This document shows, in pieces, positions 22,378 to 27,405 of a stretch of 27,405 bases of DNA. A model generated the notes under the pieces. It saw only the letters and a list, made by a program, of their open reading frames with translations. It was not told the origin of the DNA and did not search any database. Position numbers and translations under genes: made by a program. Location of the stretch: the IMG/VR virus record IMGVR_UViG_3300030385_000086, positions 1 to 27,405 of that record; one strand, given 5' to 3'. Within the stretch, counting starts at the first letter, position 1. Every line of letters starts with the position of its first letter. This DNA is from a virus.

Positions 22378-22760
22378 TGAACTTTGTAATAAAGAACAGC
22401 CAAGATAAACAAATGCTTTTTAGTTATTTAAAAGAACTTGATAGTGATTACATAGTAAGCGTAAAGAAACAAAGAAACAATAGAAGCAATATGCAGAACA
22501 ATTATTATTGGGCTTGTATAGTACAACCATTAGCAAATGAGCTAGGATATTTCCCTGATGAATTACATGATACTCTAAAGGTTAAGTTCGCAAGTGAATG
22601 GCAAAGCATAGAGATAAACGAAAAGCAGATAGGACTACAAACAGTAAACAGCACAGCAAGAATGAATACAAAAGAGTTTGAGATATATGCAGATCAAATA
22701 AGGATATGGGCTTTAAGTGAACTAGGGATAAGATTAATGATGCCAAATGAATTCAAGTGA
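22377..22760 (+). CDS. NinB-like recombination protein
   Basis: 127 residues. The segment SVKKQRNNRSNMQNNYYWAC-IVQPLANELGYFPDELHDTL corresponds to the NinB/Orf pattern (K-x-x-R-S-x-x-Q-N-x-x-Y-W). In lambda, NinB binds single-stranded DNA and SSB and helps RecA-type or annealing recombination. Its presence together with NinG, an annealing-like protein and the SSB-like protein gives a small recombination set. The C-terminus contains the first half of promoter-like copy 4 (CAAATG at 22744). Confidence 0.65.
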   Translation: MNFVIKNSQDKQMLFSYLKELDSDYIVSVKKQRNNRSNMQNNYYWACIVQPLANELGYFPDELHDTLKVKFASEWQSIEINEKQIGLQTVNSTARMNTKEFEIYADQIRIWALSELGIRLMMPNEFK

Positions 22761-22776
22761 TTTCTATTATATAACA
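22744..22776 (+). promoter_or_regulatory. Bipartite late-promoter-like element, copy 4
   Basis: CAAATG at 22744-22749 (inside the end of the NinB-like gene), 13-base spacer, then TCTATTATATAACA at 22763-22776, 28 bases before the ATG of the small terminase at 22805. It marks the junction of the early/middle block with the packaging and tail block. Confidence 0.6.
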
Positions 22777-22804
22777 ACAGCTTGATTAATCAAATTATTT
22801 CAAA

Positions 22805-23062
22805 ATGACACATGGAGGAAAAAGAATAGGGGCGGGGCGTAAGGCAAAGGCAGAAGAACAAAAGCTAATAGAGAATCTGACACCTATGAATACAATGGCT
22901 TTAGAATCATTACAAAAAGGATTAGAAAAGAAAGAACAATGGGCGGTTAAGTTATTCTTTGAATACTTCTATGGCAGGCCACAACAAAGGGTAGATGTTA
23001 CTTCAAATGAAGAAAGCCTTAATATGCCACTTATAACATTCATAGAAACTGATACTGAGTAA
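22805..23062 (+). CDS. Small terminase subunit candidate
   Basis: 85 residues. It starts THGGKRIGAGRKAKAEEQKL, the G-G-x-R-x-G-A-G-R pattern common at the N-terminus of phage small terminase subunits, followed by helices (LTPMNTMALESLQKGLEKKE) and FFEYFYGRPQQRVDVTSNEE. Short for the family, which is usually 120 residues or more. It directly precedes and overlaps the large subunit gene. Known role: DNA recognition and regulation of packaging. Confidence 0.75.
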   Translation: MTHGGKRIGAGRKAKAEEQKLIENLTPMNTMALESLQKGLEKKEQWAVKLFFEYFYGRPQQRVDVTSNEESLNMPLITFIETDTE

Positions 23063-24251
23063 TAAATATAATCCCTTATTTGAATCTGACTGCCGATACT
23101 TTATTGTAACTGGTGGCAGGGGTTCAGGCAAGTCTTTTGCTGTTACAGTCTTTCTAACGCTACTAACTATGAGCGAAGGAATCAGAATACTCTTTACAAG
23201 ATATACTATGACTTCAGCACGGCTTTCAATAATACCTGAGTTTTTAGAAAAGATAAGTCTATTAGGATATGATGAAGTCTTTAGTGTAAATAAATCTGAA
23301 GTAGTAAACCTAAAGAACAAGTCTGATATTATATTTAGAGGCATAAAGACATCAGCAGGAAATCAGACAGCCAGCCTTAAATCACTAACTGGAGTATCTA
23401 ACTGGATTTTAGATGAAGCTGAAGAACTTATTGATGAAGATATATTTGATACTATTGATTTAAGCATTAGAGAAAAGAATATACAGAATAGAATTATATT
23501 AGTCTTGAATCCTGTTACTAAAGATAATTGGATATATAAAAGATTCTTTGAAGGTAAAGGAATTGAAGCTGGTTTTAATGGCGTTAAAGACAATGTATGC
23601 TATATACATAGTACATACCTAGACAATAAAGATAATCTCTCACAGAGCTTCCTAGAGCGTGTAGAAGCTATAAAGCATAATAACTTCAAGAAGTACAAAC
23701 AAAAATTGCTCGGACAATGGTTAGAGCGTGCAGAGGGTGTCGTTTTTGAGTCTTGGTCAATAGGAGAATTTAATCCTGATGATTTACAGGTTTCTTGTGG
23801 TCTTGATTTTGGCTTCTCAATAGACCCTGACTCTTTAACTTCTGTTGCTATTGATAAGAAGCATAAAAAGATATATCTTAAAGAAGAAATTTATCGTAAT
23901 GGTTTAAAGAGCCATGAACTTGCCACAATCATTTTAGATAAAGTAGCAGATACTCTTTGCATTGCTGACAGCTCTGAACCAAGGCTAATTGCAGACTTAA
24001 AGCATTTAGGCGTAAACATTAAACCTGTAAAGAAAGGAACTATTGAAAGTGGAATAACTAGAATGCAAGATTATCATTTAGTAGTAACTCCTGAAAGCAC
24101 TAACATAGCTAAAGAACTGAATAACTATGCATATCAGGACAAGGGCAGCAAATTATACATTGACAATTACAACCATGCAATAGATGGGGTGAGGTATAAT
24201 GTTATATATCATTTAGACAATCCAAATGCAGGTAAGTATTTTGTACAATAA
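23055..24251 (+). CDS. terL: Large terminase subunit (non-ATG start)
   Basis: 398 residues if begun at CTG 23055. The frame holds no ATG before residue 39, yet the Walker A motif GGRGSGKS (20-27) lies upstream of that ATG, so the true start must be non-ATG (CTG 23055, ATA 23052 or CTG 23049) or reached by coupling from the small subunit gene, whose end it overlaps. Beginning at CTG gives (M)SNKYNPLFESDCRYFIVTGG, a typical N-terminus. Walker B ILDEAEE (118-124), then nuclease acids Asp251 (GLDFGF), Asp305 (CIADSSEP) and Asp377 (NHAIDGVRYN). It packages DNA into the head and cuts it. Family certain, start uncertain. Confidence 0.92.
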   Translation: MSNKYNPLFESDCRYFIVTGGRGSGKSFAVTVFLTLLTMSEGIRILFTRYTMTSARLSIIPEFLEKISLLGYDEVFSVNKSEVVNLKNKSDIIFRGIKTSAGNQTASLKSLTGVSNWILDEAEELIDEDIFDTIDLSIREKNIQNRIILVLNPVTKDNWIYKRFFEGKGIEAGFNGVKDNVCYIHSTYLDNKDNLSQSFLERVEAIKHNNFKKYKQKLLGQWLERAEGVVFESWSIGEFNPDDLQVSCGLDFGFSIDPDSLTSVAIDKKHKKIYLKEEIYRNGLKSHELATIILDKVADTLCIADSSEPRLIADLKHLGVNIKPVKKGTIESGITRMQDYHLVVTPESTNIAKELNNYAYQDKGSKLYIDNYNHAIDGVRYNVIYHLDNPNAGKYFVQ

Positions 24252-24254
24252 AAA

Positions 24255-24300
24255 CCCCCTGCCATAGTTTTACGACAAATAAAATAGAATGGGCAGAGGG
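24255..24300 (+). other. Hairpin after terminase gene
   Basis: CCCCCTGCC (24255-24263) can pair with GGGCAGAGGG (24291-24300): CTGCC/GGCAG plus CCC/GGG across one mismatch, with a loop of about 28 bases. It has no T tract, so it is not a typical terminator, but it may stop, stabilise or process the mRNA before the tail block. The 142-base gap 24252-24393 otherwise holds only promoter-like copy 5 and no credible gene. Confidence 0.4.
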
Positions 24301-24358
24301 TAATTAAAACTAAAATGAATCAAACGACTGGCAAATATAAACTAATTATTTAAAGAGT

Positions 24359-24392
24359 AAACTAAATTACTAACTTTTCTATTATATAACAG
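24359..24392 (+). promoter_or_regulatory. Bipartite late-promoter-like element, copy 5
   Basis: AAACTA at 24359-24364 (4 of 6 match to CAAATA), 13-base spacer, then TCTATTATATAACAG at 24378-24392, one base before the ATG at 24394. Downstream box exact, upstream box weaker. If a promoter, it would give a leaderless transcript or one starting in the first codon. Confidence 0.55.
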
Positions 24393-24393
24393 T

Positions 24394-24996
24394 ATGAAGA
24401 TTAAAATCAAGAAGAAGGGCAAGGCACAGGAGTTTAAGTTAATCAGTAAGTGGGAAGATGTTACTTTAGAGAGCTGGATGAAGTTGACGGAATTTCATGA
24501 AGGAACAAAGAGTGATGAAGCGTTAGGAACAATAGGGGAATTATCTAACATTCCAAAAGACTTGATAAAGCAATTGGAGTTAAAAGATGTTGCTGCTATA
24601 CTAGCCAAGGTATCAGAACTTCAAGAGGGTCAAAATAGTTCTTTAAAAAGGATAATTGAAATAGAAGGTAAGAGGTATGGATTTCACCCTGATTTTGAAA
24701 GCATTACTCTTGGTGAGTATGCCGATATTGAAAGCTTTATAAAGGATGATATTGAGAAACACTTACCTGAATTAATGGCGGTGCTGTATAGACCCTTGGT
24801 GGAAGAAACAGAAAGTGGAGTGTATGTAATAGAGGCGTATGATGGCAACATAAGTATAAGGTCGGAGGAAATGAAGAAGATGTCAGCAGAGCAAGTGCAA
24901 AGTGCACTGGTTTTTTTTTACGATTTCGTGAAAGAGTTTGTGCCGATTATGCAATCATATTTGATAGAAACGCTGACGGAAACGACCAAGCAATAG
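24394..24996 (+). CDS. Tail assembly chaperone (short, unshifted form)
   Basis: 200 residues. Starts MKIKIKKKGKAQEFKLISKW, with EDVTLESWMKLTEFHEG and a helical middle, ends ALVFFYDFVKEFVPIMQSYL and a TETTKQ tail. Small, helical, acidic, after the terminase: the profile of a lambda gpG-like chaperone in Bacteroidetes phages. A T9 tract at 24911-24919 in codons for Val-Phe-Phe allows a -1 shift into the overlapping frame, whose product carries a recognisable extension (see next entry). Known: such chaperones coat the tape measure and bring tail tube subunits. Unusually the tape measure gene is not adjacent. Confidence 0.7.
   Translation: MKIKIKKKGKAQEFKLISKWEDVTLESWMKLTEFHEGTKSDEALGTIGELSNIPKDLIKQLELKDVAAILAKVSELQEGQNSSLKRIIEIEGKRYGFHPDFESITLGEYADIESFIKDDIEKHLPELMAVLYRPLVEETESGVYVIEAYDGNISIRSEEMKKMSAEQVQSALVFFYDFVKEFVPIMQSYLIETLTETTKQ
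24910..24921 (+). other. Slippery site for -1 ribosomal frameshift
   Basis: The tract G-GTT-TTT-TTT-TAC contains nine T (24911-24919). tRNAs on TTT-TTT can slip back one base and keep full pairing, giving the X-XXY-YYZ type heptamer T-TTT-TTT. The -1 frame is open from 24843 to a stop at 25173-25175. The site is in a conserved location for tail chaperone shifts. Confidence 0.75.
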
Positions 24997-25175
24997 CAAC
25001 AGATAGTTTTGCTGATAAGTGGTCTTGGTTCGGGGTGATGTATAGATTGACAAATGCTGATATTTCAAAATTAGATACAATAACAAAACTTAACCTTTTA
25101 GAGTGCCTAACTTGGCTAAGTTATGAAACAGATTTAGAATCACAAAATAAAGTAACCCATGGCAGTACCCAATAA
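24918..25175 (+). CDS. Tail assembly chaperone, -1 frameshift extension
   Basis: No ATG starts this frame before the slippery tract (an ATG occurs only inside it, too late). After a -1 shift it adds about 85 residues to the first 175, giving a 260-residue fusion. The added part ADKWSWFGVMYRLTNADISK and LDTITKLNLLECLTWLSYET-DLESQ is a signature I know from chaperone long forms of Bacteroidetes phages (W-x-W-[FY]-x-x-[IM]-Y-x-L and K-x-x-x-E-C-L-x-x-L-x-[FY]). Corresponds to lambda gpG-T. The end overlaps the next gene by 17 bases. Confidence 0.75.
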   Translation, partial: LRFRERVCADYAIIFDRNADGNDQAIATDSFADKWSWFGVMYRLTNADISKLDTITKLNLLECLTWLSYETDLESQNKVTHGSTQ

Positions 25176-25713
25176 GACGTACAACAATGTAATTAACACC
25201 CTAAGCAGAATAGGGGAGTATCACCACCAAATAGCCACAGTTTCAGTTGGAGATATTTATGATGTTGATATTAATAAAGAAACTAAGTTTGTTTTAATGC
25301 ACATCAATCCTGTTAATGTAACAACAGGAGAGAGTGAACTTGTCTATAATTTTCAAATCTTTATAATGGATATGGTATCTGAAAAAGAAAATTGGGAAAC
25401 AGATCAAGCATCAGCACTTACAAAATTAGTTGACACTAAAACAAATGAGCAGGAAGTATGGAATCAAACACTAGACATAGCAACTGATATTATAGGGATA
25501 TTAAGGCACAGCACATTACAATCAATAGCAGGTGTTGATGATATTAACCATCCTATTTATTTCACACAAAGTCAATTTACAATAGATCCATTCCAAGAAA
25601 GGTTTGATAACTTATGCTGTGGCTGGGTGTTTAATTTGGATGTTAAAGTAATGCATGATTTCCAAACTTGTACAATCCCTGTAACACTTCCACAAGCAGG
25701 GGCAGGTTATTAA
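25159..25713 (+). CDS. Tail completion/terminator candidate
   Basis: 184 residues, starting inside the end of the frameshift extension. The middle is a pattern I recall from Bacteroidetes phages: ELVYNFQIFIMDMVSEKENW, a helix with QEVWNQTLDIATDIIGILRH, then FDNLCCGWVFNLDVKVMHDF. Size and alpha/beta layout (strand-helix-strand-strand) would suit a lambda gpU-like tail terminator or a stopper. The function is inferred, and it could also be another minor tail protein. Confidence 0.5.
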   Translation: MAVPNKTYNNVINTLSRIGEYHHQIATVSVGDIYDVDINKETKFVLMHINPVNVTTGESELVYNFQIFIMDMVSEKENWETDQASALTKLVDTKTNEQEVWNQTLDIATDIIGILRHSTLQSIAGVDDINHPIYFTQSQFTIDPFQERFDNLCCGWVFNLDVKVMHDFQTCTIPVTLPQAGAGY

Positions 25714-25715
25714 TG

Positions 25716-25745
25716 TGTCTTGTTTATTGGAGATAAAACAAGACA
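25716..25745 (+). other. Perfect 10-bp hairpin
   Basis: TGTCTTGTTT (25716-25725), loop ATTGGAGATA, AAACAAGACA (25736-25745). No T tract follows, so not a classic rho-independent terminator on this strand. It lies 2 bases after the previous stop and just before a tiny frame at 25747. May protect or process the mRNA, or act on translation of the next genes. Confidence 0.6.
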
Positions 25746-25746
25746 A

Positions 25747-25818
25747 ATGAAATGGAAATTTAAGTGGCTAACAATAGAAATAGGATGGAAAAAATTTAAA
25801 ATAATAATAAAAATATAA
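25747..25818 (+). CDS. 23-residue cationic peptide (doubtful)
   Basis: MKWKFKWLTIEIGWKKFKII plus IKI: very basic and aromatic, alternating pattern compatible with an amphipathic strand or helix. Preceded by an exact hairpin and followed by an A-rich leader for the next gene. Composition differs from random AT-rich DNA in having three Trp, but nothing proves translation. Confidence 0.3.
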   Translation: MKWKFKWLTIEIGWKKFKIIIKI

Positions 25819-25833
25819 ATAAAAACAAAACAC

Positions 25834-26289
25834 ATGGCAGATTTAGTAACAACCCTTAGCGAATCCGTTACATTAAACGGAAGTGTTAGAGGGTCAGTAA
25901 ATTCAGTAACAACAACAGGCATAGGTGATGTCTTTGAAAGAATAGTAACTTGCGCTCATTCACAAACTACAACAGTAGCAACATTTGCAGCAGCCCCTTA
26001 TACTTCAGCAGGAGCTATTGATGTAGATGATGTTAGATATATACGGGTTACAAACTTAGATAGTGAAGGAACAATAGAATTAGCAGTTGTAACAACAGCA
26101 TCTAATTATCAAGTAAGAATGACACCAGGAACATCACATATTTTAGCTAGAGCAAATGAGTCAGCTTTAGGTGAAGAAGATACAAGCCCTTCATTTGGAA
26201 CTATGGAGAATTTAGCATCTTTACAAGTAAAACCTGATGGGACTTCTTACAATCCTAGAGTAGAGATATTTGTAGGTGTAGCTGAGTAA
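25834..26289 (+). CDS. Virion structural protein, unknown role
   Basis: 151 residues with an A-rich leader (aaataaaaacaaaacac). Ser/Thr/Val-rich beta protein: TTTGIGDVFERIVTCAHSQT, then DVDDVRYIRVTNLDSEGTIE-LAVVTTASNYQVRMTPGTSH, then PSFGTMENLASLQVKPDGTS and a terminal VEIFVGVAE. I recall this pattern as a common structural protein in Bacteroidetes phages. It could be a decoration, tail-tube or sheath-like protein; a second candidate for tail tube lies at 9924. Stop overlaps next ATG by one base. Confidence 0.55.
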   Translation: MADLVTTLSESVTLNGSVRGSVNSVTTTGIGDVFERIVTCAHSQTTTVATFAAAPYTSAGAIDVDDVRYIRVTNLDSEGTIELAVVTTASNYQVRMTPGTSHILARANESALGEEDTSPSFGTMENLASLQVKPDGTSYNPRVEIFVGVAE

Positions 26290-26876
26290 TGGCAATAGAG
26301 GACTTTAAAAATCTAAAGAACTACCTTGACAGCTTTGGAGCAGAAGTAGTAAGCAATGCTAAAGCTAATTTAAAGTCAGCAGGTAAGGGTGGTGGTAACT
26401 TAGAGAAGTCAATAGATTTTAAAGTAGTCGCTGATGGAGATGGATTTGTGGTGGAATTTACCATGGCAAATTACGGAACTTTTGTAGATAAAGGAGTCAA
26501 AGGATCAGGTGGTACGATAGGAGATAAAAGCTGGGGAGGTAGAAGGCATTTTGTTAATTGGAAAGGTAAAAGGGAAGATAGTCCTTATAAATTTGGAAGC
26601 AAAACAGGAAAGAAAAATGGGTTAAGAGAAGGGATTGCTTCGTTTATAAAAAAAAAGGGATTGCAACCTAGAAGTAAAGAGGGGAAATATAAATCTACAA
26701 AAAGTTTAATCTTTGTAATATCTAGGAGTATATATATAAAAGGAATACATGGGGTTAGCTTCTTTCAAGACTCTTTAATGTTAGGAATGAAAGAATATGG
26801 AGAACATATAACTGGAGCAGTAAAAGAAGATATAATAGGAACTTTAATGGCATCAGTAGATTCTAAAGAAGTATAA
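26289..26876 (+). CDS. HK97 gp10-like tail completion/connector protein
   Basis: 195 residues. The layout of gp10-like proteins is visible: an N-terminal helix (FKNLKNYLDSFGAEVVSNAK), then NLEKSIDFKVVADGDGFVVE and the strand-turn ANYGTFVDKGVKG, in which 'Y-x-x-F-x-x-x-G' is the family's hallmark. Then Gly/Lys-rich residues (KSWGGRRHFVNWKGK), and a C-terminal helical region (SFFQDSLMLGMKEYGEHITG). Known: these proteins join head and tail. It lies between a structural gene and the tail-tip genes, with TAATG coupling. Confidence 0.65.
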   Translation: MAIEDFKNLKNYLDSFGAEVVSNAKANLKSAGKGGGNLEKSIDFKVVADGDGFVVEFTMANYGTFVDKGVKGSGGTIGDKSWGGRRHFVNWKGKREDSPYKFGSKTGKKNGLREGIASFIKKKGLQPRSKEGKYKSTKSLIFVISRSIYIKGIHGVSFFQDSLMLGMKEYGEHITGAVKEDIIGTLMASVDSKEV

Positions 26877-26894
26877 TATAAATAAGTAAAATAA

Positions 26895-27405
26895 ATGGCA
26901 AACTCAATAATAGAACAACAACCTCTTTATGACCAACTACCTGTTGGGCAAGAGATTATATATGTAGTATCAAATGATGACGCAGTAGCAAATCAAACTA
27001 AGGTAAAGTTTATTGCTCAGGTGCATATTAGCAGTGGCAATCCACCTGTCCTTGCATCAGTGGATGATGTCATAGGTACTTTTAAAACAACGCCTAACAA
27101 TGCAGGTGTAGGTATATTTGATTTTAGAAATCTAGTTGAGAACTATGTTAAAGCTGATAACATGGCTGCTAATGGAAGTGCTTATAAAACAGCTACCACA
27201 AGTGATGACCTTCCACACCCTATTCATTTAATAGATAAATTTTCTTTAAATAATAATGTAGTACGCTATTTAAGGATTCAATTTAAAGTTGAATATCTTG
27301 ATACCACTACTAATACAGTTGAAATAGCAGCAGGAACGGCAGCTAATTCAGAACTTAATTCTATCTTTAATGGATATTTAAAATATACAGATGTTTTAAA
27401 TTTGG
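26895..27405 (+). CDS. Tail-tip/baseplate protein, 5' part (runs across contig ends)
   Basis: First part of a gene interrupted only by the contig cut. The ATG at 26895 follows an A-rich leader and starts MANSIIEQQPLYDQL. From 26895 to 27326 are 144 codons, and the frame continues at base 1 and stops at 969, giving a 466-residue protein. The N-terminal part looks like a beta-rich tail protein that includes FDFRNLVENYVK and a segment PHPIHLIDKFSLNN. It follows a gp10-like gene and overlaps the next large tail gene by one base, so it belongs to the tail operon. The assignment as a Bacteroidetes-phage tail-tip or baseplate protein rests on context and on C-terminal resemblance; the exact role is unknown. 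Confidence 0.7.
   Translation, partial: MANSIIEQQPLYDQLPVGQEIIYVVSNDDAVANQTKVKFIAQVHISSGNPPVLASVDDVIGTFKTTPNNAGVGIFDFRNLVENYVKADNMAANGSAYKTATTSDDLPHPIHLIDKFSLNNNVVRYLRIQFKVEYLDTTTNTVEIAAGTAANSELNSIFNGYLKYTDVLNL
27327..27405. repeat. 79-bp terminal overlap, right copy
   Basis: Exact copy of bases 1-79. Removing one copy and closing the circle restores one uninterrupted tail gene running from 26895 across the junction to 969. Confidence 0.95.

Noticed and set aside
23169-24251. Large terminase starting at ATG 23169
   Set aside because: This start would remove the Walker A motif GGRGSGKS, which lies in the same open frame just upstream.
24314-24352. Short frame MNQTTGKYKLII after the terminase gene
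   Set aside because: Only 12 codons with no coupling to a neighbour and no features.
1-27405. Lysogeny module, tRNA genes or CRISPR array
   Set aside because: No integrase, excisionase, repressor, cloverleaf or spaced repeat array was seen on either strand when reading by eye; tRNA detection by eye is not exhaustive.

Overview
The window is a complete circular contig of a small tailed phage (siphovirus-like) that most likely infects a marine Bacteroidetes/Flavobacteriia host. The last 79 bases (27327-27405) repeat the first 79 exactly, so the unique genome is 27,326 bp and the ends are an arbitrary cut inside a tail gene. The host guess rests on low GC, A-rich leaders without Shine-Dalgarno sequences, and protein families typical of Bacteroidetes phages (XkdF-type prohead protease, DUF6712, DUF5675, DUF3127, NinG- and NinB-like proteins, a short cytosine methyltransferase). 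All genes are on the + strand and tightly packed, often with TAATG or ATGA stop-start overlaps. I see no integrase, repressor, tRNA or CRISPR array, so a strictly lytic life style is likely but unproven.

Layout read around the circle: (1) packaging, 22805-24251, small and large terminase; (2) tail and connector genes, 24394 through the junction to 6417: a tail assembly chaperone with a -1 frameshift site on a run of nine T, a tail-completion candidate, a structural protein, a gp10-like protein, two large tail-tip proteins, a beta-roll tail fibre or spike candidate and the tape measure; (3) head genes, 6454-13839: a coiled-coil protein, the XkdF-like protease, an acidic scaffold candidate, the major capsid protein, a tail-tube candidate, a structural protein with an inserted domain, the portal and a DUF6712 connector; (4) a lysis-like cassette, 13921-15573, with two holin-like membrane proteins around a DUF5675 protein, then a metallophosphoesterase and a 25-residue membrane peptide; (5) an intergenic control region, 15574-15744; (6) early/replication genes, 15745-20298: an annealing-like protein, a DUF3127 single-strand binding protein, a DnaA-domain-IV-like protein, a replication initiator with repeats in its linker, a methyltransferase and NinG; (7) a further accessory block, 20320-22760, with a sigma-70-like factor, zinc-ribbon proteins, DUF3310 and NinB.

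The genes suggest this programme: host polymerase transcribes the early block; phage initiator, DnaA-like and SSB-like proteins recruit host replication enzymes, since no phage polymerase or helicase was recognised; the sigma-like factor may then drive late genes. A bipartite intergenic element, CAAAT(A/G)-N13-TCTATTATATAAC, occurs five times and only before virion or packaging genes, and is the best candidate for its target. Strong terminators after the capsid gene and after the tail-tube gene would separate expression levels.

Functions come from reading translated sequences by eye and recalling families. No database search was possible.
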